64,000 bases of DNA from Takifugu bimaculatus (GCA_004026145.2 CP034975.1:24186361-24250360); one strand, 5' to 3'. Counted from the first letter of the stretch, positions 23,146 to 37,936 are shown. Translations and numbers: made by a program. The notes: generated by a model not told the origin, from the letters alone.

Positions 23146-24528
23146 CTAAGAGCCGTGGTAAAGCAACATGGTGCTGTAGAAGGCATGGTCGTAAAGCTGC
23201 GCCGCTCGCACCGATTTCTGGTGCTCCACCTGACTACCTGCAGTGTTATTATTCTCAGGTGAATCACGGTGGGGGTGGTTGCCAGGGGGAGTTTCAGCTG
23301 CTGGGTAACACCCAAATGGATGCTGTGGATGATTGTGACCATTTGAGACATTATCTTCAGGCTCTCTCACGTCTGCCACTGGAAATGAAAAGGTCACAAA
23401 GGTCAAAGGCCATGCATCTGCTTCTGTAAATATGTAGTCTCAACAATTGTACAACAGGTTCTCAACGGTCTCCATAGAGACATTGGACTGTTTCCAAGGT
23501 GACAAATCAGACATGAAGCAGTACTGGTTTAGAAGGAGGACAGTGTGAATTCAAATGTAATTACAATTAACAGTAACCAATGAGAACACAAAGAAAAGTC
23601 CACCACAACCAAATTTAAGAACTCCGTCAACATTTAATGACTTCATTAATCTGCTTTTGTTCCTTTTGCCGAGCACTGGACGTTCCATATGGTGCATATA
23701 TACGAGATACTCCTGAACAGAACAGACACCACCCACAACTTCAAAAGTACTACAAAACACACAACAGAGATTATTTCCCTTATCAGTAGAAAAGTTCAGT
23801 ACAATTAATGCTCGGTAATCATTGGACTATATGAAATAAAGATCAGACAGGATTTTTTGCATGTCTATGCAAAAGTTATTAAATATAAAATGGCCAATTA
23901 ACGATTATCAAAATATTCTGGGCACTATTACATTAAAGTTGTGCAAGCTCTGCTAAAAATGTTAACATACAGTAAAAAAATCACCATCATACTTAAGAAA
24001 GCACACTCAAGTTTAACATGAACAGCACAAGAATAAGAAAATTCAAAACAAGTCCGTCAGGTTATTAAAAAATAAAACACAAGAGCTGCAGTTATTCTTA
24101 AGAGCTACATTCAGATTGGGACAAACTTTGGCATCAAGTCATTGTTGAATATCCTGGGAGAAATTTGCTCAGACATTTTATACAATGTTCATACTAATTA
24201 TAAAAAATATAGATTACCATAACGGGATGGCAAAAGGTCAGAATTCACATCCCCATTTGTTACCATCTAGCAATCGCTTTATAAGAAATCATTAAGTGAT
24301 TTGGATCAACTCTTCCCTTAAGCCCATAAGAACTATATTTGCACTGGTGCCCCTCGACTTAGAAGCATAAATCTAAGGGTTACATAAAAAATAATTATTG
24401 GCTATATCAAGAGTTATATCCAGTTGCACAAAATCATGTACTTTTAAAAGCTGAAAAAAACAAAAACAAAAAACAAAATGTAAACTCTGCAGTTATTTTT
24501 TGAATGGAGAGTAAATTAATGCCAAATC

Positions 24529-24586
<58 letters not shown>

Positions 24587-27500
24587 AAAGAAGCCAGGCA
24601 ATACAAAATGGCAGATACACTGCAGAACTGCTCATCACAAACAACCCTCTACAGGTACGCATAGGAATTGGTGCAACGACATGGCGTCTGCATCGACGCC
24701 ACCGTGATGACCTCCATCTCTTTAGTTGCAGGGGTTGACCGGTTCTGGCCCCCCTGGTCCTCACACTGATCCATGGAACCTGGCCCTTGAGATGATGTAC
24801 ACCCATTCAGCCCAAAAGCAAAGGGTCCTGGCCCACCTGAGGTTACAGCTGCTGCCAATTCCATGCTTTCCATCAGGGGCTCTCCAGCGCCACCCAGTGG
24901 CCCAGTCCAATTCAGCACTTCTGCTTGCATGCCGAGTCCTGCGGCAAGAAAGACAAAAACCAAAACCTGAAGCTTGAAATCTAGAACACAAATGTTTAGT
25001 TTTATTTGTATCTGAATCTGACTTTACAGGTTCTCCATAAATCAAGTCTCACGTGGGGAAAATGATGACTTAATGTCAACGTAGCAGGACAGAGCAGCAT
25101 GAGACAAGGTGGAGATGTTGGACAGGTTGTCCACTGTACTCTTTAACCTTAGGTTAAACTGCCCATGTAGAGCCTGCAAGTCACCAACTTGAAGTACTTG
25201 CAGCCTCCATGACCTCCATGACTGGACTACACACAAAATAGTTCTGTGTTGAATTGAATTTGTAAAAACATCAGACTTGTGAGTCAAAGGTCAGCATGTT
25301 CTTACTCGGAGACTTTAGACCACACACACACTGACAGCTTCCCCAGCACATCATAACCGGTAAAAGTCCCAAGCAGAAATATTGTGCGAGTTCATACCGT
25401 TCGGTCTGGCCTTCTTTACTGGGTTTGCCTCTGTGTCTTCGAATGACCTCTTTCTGTTAGTTACGCTGTTCAGAAAGCTGCGGCCTTGTATCGTGGGGTG
25501 AGTGTGGCTTCCATTTTGGGTCATGCCATTCAGGAAAACCCCATTGTGGGACTGGGTCATGTTCTGCTGGAAGTTCTGGGCATTGGACAGAATTTCTGCA
25601 CACTCCTGGAAGCCCTGAGCGTAGGCCAGGTCAGCAGCAGTCAGCCCACTGGCATTCCTCATACTGCACAATGAAAGAAGCAGTGTTAGACACAGGCACA
25701 CCACACTGGCATCACACAAAATACACACACACGCACGCAGACACACACAAGTACTCTTTAAGCAAGTACTCTCACACACGGACAGACAGTTTTACATAAA
25801 TAACCCTGTGCTGCTCTACTCTCTCTCCTCACTCTTCGTCATCCTCAGGAGAGATGACGACTGATCCCTTTGGATCATTTGCATCTTCAGCTGGACTTAA
25901 AGCTCCATCTAGATTCCCTTAAGTTGGGGAACCGTGGCTACTGCAAAAGGATGTGATTAAGACCTCTTAATGCACAAGATTACCTGAAACAAGTGGGCAG
26001 AAAAGACTGTTTGCAGAGGAGAATTCAGGAGCTCCATCTCATCTTCAGGGGAGAAGTTACAAGACTTTAAAGTGACTGACAAGACTTCAATTGTCTGAAA
26101 TTTGTCCTTGGTGTAACTGTTCAAGAATACTGGCGGTGGCGTCCATTTCAAGTGCACGGTGACGAGCCAGGCTGCTGCAAACATCTGGGGAAGACCAAGT
26201 TCTTCAGGAAACACGGGTCGGGGGTCCACAGGCCGTCAGGAACTGCATCTTCAGAGGAGGCTCCAAAGATTCAGTGGTGATGAAGATGGATGATAAGCAG
26301 CACAAGCAGCACGTGTGAATGGATGACGTCTTCACTCAGGCTTGGCTTTCAGTTCAAGATAAGGAAGGAAGGAGACGACGTAGACAACGCGTAGAGCTCA
26401 AGCTAATGCCACTCCCTTTAGGGATGTTAATCACACCCATTTGCAGCAGGAGCAATTTAATTTGAGTGAAATAATGAATGAGCAAACAGTGCTGTCAGGT
26501 CTCGAATCTCACTTCTACAGAAGCCGCTTCACTGGAAGAAAAATGGACCAGGACGAATGAAGCAGTTGGTAATCAATGCAGCTCCAAACAAGAGGTCCCT
26601 GTTACCATAATTACTATGGTAATCAATTTAAAGATCTAATCAAAAAATAAAGAAACGACTGTTGCACGAACAGACGTGGTTGGTGACATCAGACCAGTGA
26701 GCTTAATGAGCAGCTCTGGTCTCCCTGCAGCCCAATTACTGAGCAATGGTGCCTTGTTCTCTGCCTCAGTGTCACCTAACTGTGAAATGAGTTGTGTAAG
26801 TAAACAGCCACGTCTTTGTTAACTGGGAGTCCGACCCAGATTCAAGCGAGTACTTAGAATTACAGCGTGACAGGAAGAAGCCATCATATTTTACTGAAGA
26901 GATGAACTGAGCCTCTTAGCTGCTTTCATAACAGCGAGTCTGCGTCTCCATGTTAAATTCCAGTGAAGTTGGGCTTCTGTGCGTTAAAATAATTTAAAAG
27001 AAATGATCATTGTTTGGTCATTCATTGTGTCTGCAAATTATTCCTTCTCTGCGCTTTCATCTAAACAAAATATCAAACATTTCAAGTGCTAATACAAAAA
27101 ATACTTTTTAGGCATTTAACTCTGCAAAAAAATATACATCACACAATAACTTGACCACATTACCCATCATCCCCTTCAAATTAACGCTTCCAAATTTCGT
27201 TTCAACAGTTGTTAAACCAATTTGAGGGAGGGTAGATGACAAGGCCTCACTCTGAAGAAGAGAAACTACACTGATGAGCTTGATCGGCAACAAAACTCTT
27301 TCTACAACATGAACAATTACCTCTTAAATTAATTATTAATTACTGGAAGCAAAGTGAAAGTTAATATATCTGTCGTATGATTTAAGTCATACCTGTGTAA
27401 TAACGCATTTACCCACTTTATCATGGAACTAGCGATGTGCTAAACTTTGATTAAGTTCCACCAAAAGACAGATACTGACTAAAAAGGAGTCTTTTTTTTC

Positions 27501-30500
27501 TTATGTAACTTTGAGCCTTAAATTTACAACGAGATGGGCGATAGGTGGCGCTGTAAGTGTTTTAGTTAGTAAACTAAACAAGGAAAATGATTGAATGCAC
27601 AATCCAATTAGTACAAATATGGAAGAAAAAAAACCATCTGTTGTTTAATGGTAACCTCTTGTGATCAAGTAACCACCTCATACCGTATTAGCTAATTATT
27701 CCTTCATTAAAAAAAAGAAGAGAAAACTAAAGACATGAGTGAGACCTGGCATCTCCGGTCAGTGCCAATGGAAAAATAAACAATTGCCACTCACAAATTT
27801 GGAGGAGAAATAAATTTAGAAGGGAAGCGTTAATTCTTTGTAAAAGCCTGGTATGCTTTGCTTTTCTTGCTCTAGGTATGATCTAACCTTCCAGAGGCAG
27901 CCTATCATCATGCTACTTGTTGACGTGGGACTCACGTGATTAAACCTCTCCATATAAAGGGCTCCTACGGTTAGTTCATATAATCAAAAACATGTTATAA
28001 AATAAAAAAAGACTAGATAGATGAACAATCATGGATAATAAGCAAAGCATGCAGGTCTAAAATAAGTTCATTCTGATTCATAAAAACCTAGCATTAAAAC
28101 CAATCACCGCAAGAAATACCTCAACAGTTTGCCAGTGTGTAGATAGGAAGCGATAGTGAGAACACTCAATGCCACAACAGTGCGGCTATCCCAGGGAACG
28201 GGGCAGACTCAGCAGTGTCTATTCTCCCCCTTTCTAGGATTACTTGAAAAAACCAAGTCATTTCCAATTCAATGGCTGCAAAACATTAAGACGTATGTTT
28301 CTGTTTCTGTTAACAGTGTAGAAAACTTTCTTTTAAGCTTGTCACTTTCATAAAGGAAAAGGTGACAAAGATTAGACGTAAAAACAGACTATAATATTGT
28401 ATAGGTTAATGCTATGACATACACAATGAAACATTTCTGTGTAAAAGGTAAAAGATCTGGAACAGTAAAATGACAGTGAATAACCATTGCAACAGGATGA
28501 TCATTAGCATTAGACAGTTTATCACATGATGCTAAGTACTTCTAACCCATCTCGTGGCTCTAAGCCTGTGTCTGCACTCCTCCATCACTGCCATTCTCCA
28601 CACAACACCTCCCCACCTGACGCTAACTTGCTAACCAAGGTGTTCAACGCTAAGGCTCATGACAAACAATGGTGACGGCGGCATTTTAGGTTCACGTGGT
28701 TTTAATTCAGCGGGACTGCGCGTAGATTTCTTTTCTAAGCTGCACAGACAGCACATTAAATCTGTGGCCATGGCTACGGTGAGAGCCAGTATAGTTTCAG
28801 GGGAGGGACATGGGTTTGAAGCTCACAGGGGTCCACGTTAGGGTCCCTGGCACTGTCATGGCAGCGCTCACTTGATGCGGAATATGAATCTGACTTTAAT
28901 AAAAGTCCATGTTTTAGGTGCGTGAAAAGCAAGTTTGCTCGTGCATCATCAGCATAAACAAAGAAGTTTCGAGTACTTCCGTCTTTTCTAGCCAAACATT
29001 TGCAAAGGTGTTACAGACCTGAGGGTCAGCAGCAGCAGCAGCTGGGGACTCGAAGTACAGACAGGTTTAATCATGTCAATACCTCTAAGAAACGTTGTTA
29101 TGGGAGTATTTTCTTAGATTGGGGAGCACAATTTCACATTTAGACTTGTTTGGGTTCCTTTTTGTCACCAGTATGACAAGTTTTTTTTTTTTTAAAGGCA
29201 ATTATTTACTCATGATAACGACGAGAAGCTAAAACTGTCACGGTCTAATGTGTAACAGCAACTGTGTCTGCAAACAGAGAGCTTTTATTTGTTTGTTTCA
29301 GCCGTTATAGGTAAGATACGGTTTCTTTTATAGCTTTTAGTTCATCAAAATGACATTTTTACAGCTTAAACTATATTTGTTAACTGTATAAAAATGTCGT
29401 CCTTTACTATTACGACTGGATTCTAAAGATCCGCTTATATGTGACAACAGCAAAGCCGAATAACCGAATTGTTCCTTAGTTTTCCTAAAATGATCCATTA
29501 TCATCTTTCTGTTGTGCAAAGTCATAAAATACTGACTGTTGCACTGAAAAGTTTCCTATGTGTTTAAAACGGTGACATTTTGATCACTAATGAGTTTCTC
29601 ATTTTCTATGCTGAATTTAGTTTGTCATGAGCCTCATTGCAACCTGATATAAGTCTAATTCTCTCCCACCTGTTTCCCACTACGTGTCTAGGTCAAGTAA
29701 ATAAAAAATACGGCCGTCCTGAATGACCTAAACTAAACATATATCAGCAACCTGCAGGTAAGAAGAGTGATCACACATCATTCTCATCATAAACAGTACT
29801 GATGAACCAATAACCAAATGCACAGTCAGGACCTGAACAAGGAGGACGTTTGATCAGTTTATGCACCAAACCAACCAGTGAGTTTCCCCACTGAAACCTG
29901 GCATGTTAATAAGAGTCAAATTAAAGCCAGAAACCTGACTTTTAGTGATTGAATAAACAGCTTATTGTTTGTCAGTTAACATGAATGAACCCTGGCGTTT
30001 GTGCAGTAATGCCAGTCTGTCCTGGTAACATGTCCTGGAGGGGCCACATGTGGAAAATGACACAAATGCCAAACTGATGACTGAGTGTCTGTGAAATGTT
30101 CTTTTTAAATGGGGTTCTGATACTTTGTTGTGTTTGAAATCTTCTCCAAATGATGTTGAGTGTGACTGAACGATCCAAGAATGCAACAGGCTCCAGCTGT
30201 TACTGACTGTTGGAGCTAGACAAACAAGCATGAGTTCATGTCTTTTTACTGTACTTTAACCAGTCCTTTGTTGCAGATGTCTCACGTAGTCTCAAAAAAT
30301 AAAAAGGCAAAATAAAGCAGAGCATTTTGAGGTGAGAGCTGATAATCAGATATGCTATCAGTGTTGGACAGGGGTCAAAGGGGGTCATTTCACTGGGAAT
30401 AACTCCCTGGTTGATCATGTTGCTGGCTCATCAAATGGAGAAGAAACTTGTTGCACAAAGTAAAATTGCCAGAAATGAACAGTGACATTTTATTGAATTG

Positions 30501-33500
30501 TTAGCTGTTATGTTATAATAATAATAACAACAACCAAAACTAAGTCCTGCACATTAACAGAAAGATGACCTTTTTAAAGAGGTGTTTGTACAGTCAAACT
30601 AGAAAATCAAAGGGATTCGATGTAGGAGTTACTTTCTTGACGCACTGTCTGAAGGCATTCAGGGGAAGTTTTACAGGTTAGTCATGTTTGCCTTTGTTTT
30701 GCTGAAGCAGAATCCAACTTAAAAATAGAAACAACAGCTGCCTACGTTTAAAAGAGGAACGAGTATACACTGAATAATGTTTATCTGCCAAAACACCCCG
30801 AGGTAACTGTTCAAGTGGAACAGCTTTATTTTTTTATTAAACTCTTCCTGATGCTGAAAATCGGCACATTTAGAAAACCCACTCAGGTCTGTAATGATTT
30901 GGACTTTGTTCCTTTTTTCCTCCAGGAATTGAAGGCAATCCACCAAAGATTGGCTGAATAGAAGACTTTCAGTTGAAGTGCTCCGATTCCAGTAGAGTTC
31001 ATGTGGCTTCATGCGCGAGTGTGGCTGAGAGATGGATAAAGAGAAGAAATGATGATTTAGAGCTGATGTCAAGTGCTGTAGCTTCCAGACTGGAGATTCT
31101 GGGCATGAATGAAGTCCAAGGAGATGTTGTTCCACCACATCAAAGAGAGGCAGAAAAGATCAGGAGAGGTGAACTGAGGTACATCCAGGAGAAATAATCC
31201 CCCGGGTGAAAACAACAGAAGCTGAATTTCCACTGAGGCCACGGTTCGCTTTAGGACACATAAATCTGGTTTTACAGTTTTCAAATGCAGGAAAGAGTCC
31301 AAAAATAGACACAGTGCACTGTAACACTGTCAGGGAGTTGGATGATAAAAGGATATTTTATTTGGAGTCTTTTCCTTGAAGAAAAACTCTTCAGAAGATC
31401 TAAGTGTGTGAAGACTCTGGAAGTGAACGTCACTGTCATAGTCTGGTGAAAAGACGCCTTTGTAAATATAAAAACAGGCCACCCGGAAGAGAAGCTGGAT
31501 GGTGAAGATCAGGCTACACTTGCCAGCAACATCTTCCAAAAATAAAAATCCAAAGAAGCTCCTGAACTAGATTCTTTAGGTGGATGAAACCAAGGCTACT
31601 GAGTATGGAGGAGAACATCCTGGAGAGGGTCCCAGACAGGAGGGCCAAACCACATGGGTTGAACACGGCGAGGACATTTGTTGATCCTGGGATTGCTGAC
31701 AGAAGCAGCAGCAGGTTTTCTGACCCACATTCACCAAAGCGAAGAGGTGGGGGACAGGATGTCCATCAGACCAGAGACACTTTCAGCTTCTGAACACATT
31801 CAGATCCCCAAGCGAGCAGCCTCTGAGTAATGAAACATGTCCAGAGAGGAGACGTGACCACGGTCATGGACCACAGACTTGAGAGAAGCTGAGTGTCCCA
31901 ACACTTGGGAAGACGGAGGTGATGAAATCTTATTGTTCAAATCATTACAGACCCAACTGTGAAGCATGAACCTGCAGTTCTTTTACACACTTCAAAAATG
32001 TCACTGCATCTCCAAGCAGGTCAAATCTATGCAGCTTTACTTTGTGCAACAAAATACGCAGAGTGGTTGTGTTGACAGTAGAAGATTGCAGGGAACAGGG
32101 CCGCTGTGCATTTGGTCATTGAGTTCAGCTCTCTATGTAATACAGGAACCAAAACAAATGTTAAACAAAACACACTCTAGACTTAACAAAGATCATGCAA
32201 AATGGCCTACAAGCTAAAAGTCTTTTATACACCTTTACATTAAGTTGTCCTCATGTGTATTTTTGTTCCTTTGGATTTACAAAAGAGGAATAGAATACAG
32301 GAAGACTACGAGTAGCTCATTTTCTACTTTACACCTTATTTTATTTGTGTATGTTTAATAAAAAAGTGTCAGCTTCTAAATACGTGTGGATAAACTGTAA
32401 AGTCATTGTGAGTATTTAATACACAGACGACAACTTAATGCAAATTGTTGCAATGATCAACAACAATTTCAAGGATAGCAAGTGTCACATTTACAAGGGA
32501 GCACCACCAATCGAGAACTTTAAATCTCTACCGACGAGTTTAAAGTCAAAACAACTCATGTTGGTTATTGCACTAAAATCAACAGCATAATAAAGACGTA
32601 TTTACCTTAAAGAAAAAGAGGCGTGATTTGGGGGTTTCCGGTTTGGAATTTGTTGTTCTTTTACACTTTAATATATATGAACTATCATTAAGTGAATGTT
32701 TAAGTATTTGATATGAAAGTGAAGACTGTTAAAAAAAAAAAAAAAAGAACATTACATTTTTATATATTTCATTCTCTAATAAATGTATGCTTCTTTAGCA
32801 TCACATTTTATGTCCTTTAAGCGCTACAGAAAGCAAATCCGACTTTGGTGATGATCCCTTGCAAAGGTGGGACTGGAATGCTGGATAGTCTAAAAATAAT
32901 GAGGACAGATCTGATGACATGACTTACTCAGCTTTTGCTCCCCAAGTCAAGAGAGCTTTGATACATTCCAGGCTGCCCTCGCGAGCAGCCTTGTGGATGG
33001 GCGTCTCGCCCACATAGTCCTGAAGATGAAACAGACTGCAGTTACTGACTGAAAGGCCCCATCGTGCACAAGAGAAAGAGGCAAAATAGTTCAAACACAT
33101 CAGTGAGACATGTTTTGATCGAATGGAACCTTTTCAACCCTGCAGGCCAAGACCATCGTTTGAACTTCTTCAGTGGACGGCATTTTTGAACTCCTGTATA
33201 ATTTGGGCCGCACTCAACCGTTCCCCCATCTGACACCAATCACCATAAATCCTGGAATTCCTTACAGTGTTAATGTCAACATGCCCAGAAGAAATTCTCT
33301 CTAGAGAGACTGAATGATGAAAAGGTGTTATGTCATCATGACCCACTAATCTGATTGCTCAAAGCTGTGCAGCAGAGCATAAAGCGCCACTTCAGTCTGC
33401 AGAAGCAGGAAGGAATACACTGACATAGCAATAAAAATCTCTCTTCAAATTTTGAAGGGCTTAACCCAGTTAAGAAATCCCTCTATATCTAAGTGTAACT

Positions 33501-34502
33501 TCTCACAATGCACCATCATCTACTCACATTTGGAAAATACAGTCAATTGTTATACAATAGTGACGCTATAATGCGTCTGGAAATGATAATAGAAGACTAC
33601 ACATTTCAGACACAGTTACACATTGACTTCCCTCTGACTGGTCAGTGTTGAGGCCTGTGTGGCGTGTGCACGTCTTACCTGTCTGTTGACATCTGCACCT
33701 GCCTGCAGGAGCCATCGCAGACACTCAGGGTGTCCCCCGAATGCTGCAATGTGAGTAGGCGTCTGTGCAAAGCGGGAGGTCACCGCATTCACGCCACAGC
33801 CCACCTGAACCAGACGCATCACGCACTCCAGCTGTGCAAAGACATAGCAAAGGTAGGTAAAAGGCCCGATTAAACAGCGCAGAGAGCTTCGTTTACTAAT
33901 GTGCACAACGTTGGACCACACCAGCGCATCTTAACAGCGAACAGCAGCGACTAGAATAACAAGTTGGGTTTATTTTGTATGCTAGTTGCACCTATTAGAT
34001 ACGTAAACGTTAGCCGTTCGCCATTCCACAGATAATCACCCGGTTCAAGTCAAGTGAAAATAAATGCTGATACAGCACTGTAAATATCCGACTGGAAGAG
34101 TCAGCGATGCAATTATCGAATCCTTAACGAACCGGTGCACCGTGTCAGTACAAAGCTCCGCTCTGCTGTCGGGCCTCCGGCGGAATGGCCGCGTTCGCCC
34201 GCACCAGGAAATGGCCGAGACGAGCCTCGAGTCTGCCCGAATATGCGCTCGTTTGCGCCGATATGGTCCACGCATTCCCTCCGACGAGGCCGCTGCTAAC
34301 ATACCTTTCCAAAGTGGGCTCCCCAGTGTATGGGCGTCCAGCCGTAAAAGGTGTCTTCCACCGCCAGCTCGGCCGGGTTGGAGGTGCGCTGAAGGAGGGA
34401 ACACAAGGCGCCGACGTCTCCATCCCTGCACGCCCGATGGAGCGGGAAGCGGCTGTTTAGGACCTCTTCACTCGAGAAGCCGGACTCCACTGACACCGAC
34501 AT
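23146..34502 (-). CDS. ankrd10: Ankyrin repeat domain-containing protein 10
   Basis: Minus-strand exons 34305-34502, 33679-33831, 32928-33019, 25398-25663 and 23146-23378 join in phase to give 313 residues. The N-terminus (GFSSEEVLNSRFPLHRACRDGD) and at least four ankyrin repeats follow human ANKRD10 closely: FYGWTPIHWGAHFGK, FAQTPTHIAAFGGHPECLRWLLQAGADVN, GETPIHKAAREGSLECIKALL and NASGLTAADLAYAQGFQECAEIL. A basic KRSFEDTEANPVKKARPNG segment comes next. The last exon ends SQVEHQKSVRAAQLYDH...LLYHGS, matching the human C-terminus (VVEHSKSVKVQERYDS...LHHGS). The middle of the C-terminal region is much shorter than in human (420 residues). The molecular function of this family is poorly defined. 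An alternative last exon at 24649-24938 also fits the phase. Orientation relative to ing1 is as in human. Confidence 0.93.
24531..24580. repeat. (GT)25 microsatellite
   Basis: A pure dinucleotide run followed directly by nine A residues. It lies inside the ankrd10 transcription unit, just downstream of the alternative last exon. Confidence 0.98.
24649..24938 (-). CDS. ankrd10: Alternative last coding exon of ankrd10
   Basis: On the minus strand, a pyrimidine-rich tract and CCGCAG acceptor precede this exon. It opens in the phase left by exon 25398-25663 (…PNG|LGMQAEVLNW…) and stays open for 95 codons to a TAG at 24649. The encoded tail is Gly/Ser/Pro-rich (AAAVTSGGPGPFAFGLNGCT...). I see no downstream donor that would join it in frame to the distal exon at 23378, so I read it as an alternative terminal exon giving a 332-residue protein. 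I do not recognise the tail in the human protein. There is no clear AATAAA close downstream. Confidence 0.55.
25664..32927 (-). other. 7.3-kb intron 3 of ankrd10
   Basis: This stretch lies between the exons at 32928-33019 and 25398-25663. It contains no coding exon I can support: open stretches are short and of non-protein composition. It includes an A16 run at 32731-32746 and generally AT-rich sequence. No intact mobile element is recognised. Confidence 0.7.
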
Positions 34503-34800
34503 GGTCGTAAAACCAAAGAAAACTACCTATTATTATTAAAGCGAGCACTAATTGACGGACGAGTTATTGTTTCCACTCGGCCGCCGTCGTGGTGCCAGGG
34601 AATGAGGACACGCGCCACCGGCTCCCTTTCCTTTCTGCCCGACGACAGACGGGTCAGAGCGCGCGCCGAGGTAAAGCTGGAGCCTGGGGGGGGGGGGCGG
34701 TTGCAAAATATGGACCGGATTTTGAAACAGATCCGCAATCGTGGATCGGATTTCACTCAGTGTCGGCTGCAAGACACGGACTGGAGTTTTGATTCCGCTC
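34503..34800. promoter_or_regulatory. GC-rich 5' region / probable promoter of ankrd10
   Basis: CpG-rich sequence surrounds the ankrd10 start, extending into the first exon (about 34140-34700) and including a G12 run at 34686-34697. This fits a CpG-type housekeeping promoter firing on the minus strand. The start site cannot be placed from sequence alone. Confidence 0.45.
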
Positions 34801-37800
34801 TTTTCTTCCTGCCTTTAAAACGGCCTCAGTGGGGAATTGTCGCCATCTTTTGGACTAAATCTGGACTGAATGAGATGTTGGACATTATTACCTGTAATCT
34901 GGTATAAATTTAGCGTCAATCACATTTCATACACTGGATTTTACACAGAATTCTGTTCTACTGACACAAAAGAGTCTGTTTTGGATAGTGTTTTTCTTAT
35001 ATTGTTGGCAACAATCTTAGTGTTTGTCACTTCGTCGTTTTTGTCCAAAGCAGAGCCAACGATCAAGATGTATCCATTTTCTTACCGAATCTTAAAGTGG
35101 TTGCCTTATGCCGATATGTAAGCGTTGTAGTTGCTGCTTCAAACCATCAACTAAAAGCAACTTTACTTTGCATTTCATGTGGTATTATATCTATGTATTC
35201 GGTCCTAAAAAACTTCTATTGAATTACGGTAGGAATCTTCGTCCTCCATGTTGACTACCGGTGTAGTTTCTATTGTTGGCCACAGGAGGGCAGCGTACGA
35301 CAATGAACATGCACTTGTTCTGAGATAAACGCAGGAAGATGAAAAATAAAAAAAGTGCTATAATTTTTTTTTTTAAAAATGATTATGGTTGATGTAGTTT
35401 ATCATTGATGTATTTTAATCATCACTAGTTTGCTACAGTAAATTTTTTTTTTGTTTGTTATGTTTGTAGAGATGGGTACAATCACGACAACTTTATCTAA
35501 ACAAAAAAATAAACCACTTTTCTTTCCATACAAACACGTCCAGGAACAGAATCCAAAGGCAGAAATGACTCATTGCTAATTTATAAGTACAGTGCATTTA
35601 AAATGTTTCCCTTTTAAGATGCCTGTGTTGAGATTTGCATTATGAAGTGGCAATTATCATCACAGCGGTAGCCATCAGTATTCATTCCCTCCTCACACAG
35701 GGTGGCCGGCCTTCTGATTGAAGGGCTCTGGAATGAAAAGCACATTAATGAACCTCTGTCAAATGCGTCACTCTGATAATTGTGTGGCGATTTCATGGTC
35801 AATCTCATTCAGTGAACATTTCATTTGAGGCCAAAGACTCTTCATTTGGTTTGTATCATCTTCAGTGGTCAATATTACAGTTTCTGACTGCAGAACAGCC
35901 TAGAAGAAGGTTGTGAGTTATCACATCTGACAGAAGAGAACCGCACACTGTGACCATTGAAACATTTGTGTTATTTAGGGCAGCGGCTCAGATTGGTGCT
36001 CTGATTGACTAGAAACATGCCAACAGGAAACAACTGCAAACACGTGCAAAAAAAAATCTCAAATCACAAAAATCTCCAATTGCTTTTCCGACCCATAGGA
36101 AAAATCACACAGGGACTGTCTTAATACCACTGACCTTTTCTAAACTCAATCTACAGAAGAAAATTTGGGGAAAATGTTTCGAAAGTAACCAAAAGCACAA
36201 ATATAGAGAAGAAACATCTGTTCTTGTACAAATCATATAAATAACGTCTTGTTACCTCCGGATAAAGTAGGATTTTTTTATTTATTTTATTTGATGTATT
36301 TTATCTTTGTATTACAATATATTGTTTTTGAAAACGTTAAAAAGTACAATATAATGATGGACATGGGAGCTCGTGTGTATCTTGATGGGTGTGAAGAGCA
36401 ATAATGAAATGTCAGTCTGTAGCAAGAGGCCAAGCACATATTTTATTACAGACACAGAGATCAAATATTGTCTCAGTAGACAGTCTCAGTAAAGAGCCTG
36501 TATTTGACTTTAAATGAGTTCAGTTTGTTGGACTTGATAACAACATAAATGGAAGCAGATAATGAACATTTTCTGAAGTTTTTAGATCATCTTGTCATCA
36601 AAGGGACTCGATTCTCATCTGTTTTAGGTGAAGTTGAAACTGCTCACTTTTGTGTGAATCTATGCTTCTGTTTCTTTCTTCCTTCCCTGAACTCTGACGC
36701 TCCTACAATGGAAGGCTTTGTCCTGGCTTATCCAAATCTCTGCCTGGGCTACCTGTGTTTGCTCAGATCTGAAAGGCTGATTCTGAGCACATACCTTCAG
36801 CTCCAGTCTGACCGGTGTTTTTAACGTTCATCCTGAAGCGCTCAGTCACAGCATTCCCGGTACTTCCCTTTGTGATTCCTTAGAGTCACCAGAGCACAAA
36901 AGGATCGCCAGCTCACATTTGATGACACAACAGTAAGTCAATGTCACAGCTGAGACGGGAGTGACGCACGTGGGAAGGTATGTGGTTGGGCAGAGATTAT
37001 AGATCAGTCATCTCTCCGTGCACAGGAAATCACAAACTTTTTAAAATCTTGTTTCTGGAGGTTTGCGGCTCGTCATGGGACCTGCGTTTGCAACGCAGTC
37101 TCACTGTTTTTGCACTGATGCAGTTTCATGCCTTCCGTCACTTTTGAAACAATAGAGATCAAAGATTTAATCAGGCACCTGTGAATCAGACAACCTCGTC
37201 ACTGGGTACAAACACGCACCACAGTATTATTAAAAAAAGCAAAATATTCATTGCTGTTCTCACGTTATTCTTAAATCTTACCAAAAATGCTTCCTTTTCT
37301 TGTCTTTTTGTATCCGGGTCAAAGGTGAAATGCATCCCATGGGAGTGCAGCCCCTCCTTTTTATCTTTTCCCAGCCCCAGGAGGACTCTGGCTGACTATA
37401 ACGGCCGGGATAAACAGGCTGGAACTGTCAGCTCACGGATGCATCGCCATCAAACCTCCAGCGATTTTTGAAAGGCATCTTATGCACACAGGGACGCTGC
37501 CAACAGCCATAATTTGTTCCAGTGTCACGAGTGCTGATGTCTGCCAACAGGAGAGGACATATATCTAATCTAATCTTTAATTTAAGCTTTAAGATCATCA
37601 CGAGAATGGAAGTTGTTCAGGGTTTTTTTTTTTGTAAAATGACACTTCATATTATTTTCTGGTTGCAGCAAATGTGGGGTTGGAGCCAAGAGTGCACGCA
37701 CCTGTGTTTAGTCTGGAAATGAAAGGCAGAAGGAAGGTGTGGCTCCTGGTCACGTATGATGTGCCCCGGCCTCACTACAGTTTGGGCTCTAGCAAAGCGC

Positions 37801-37936
37801 AAACCTGCTCAAACTACAGGTTCTTTGCAAAAGATCCTCAAAACTCTTGTGTACGCTCAGATTGAAGGAATAATGCCCCTCCATCTTCTACCACTTTCCC
37901 CTTGATGGAGTTTTTTGGGGGGGCTGGAGATTTTAG

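Noticed and set aside
24504..24707. Open frame with a Cys-Val repeat
   Set aside because: Produced by the (GT)n microsatellite.
18700..35300. Short GGNGGC-type motifs (near 18712, 24886, 27538 and 35281) considered as CTCF sites
   Set aside because: None fits the full CTCF core when aligned base by base, and there are too few to argue for a boundary array.
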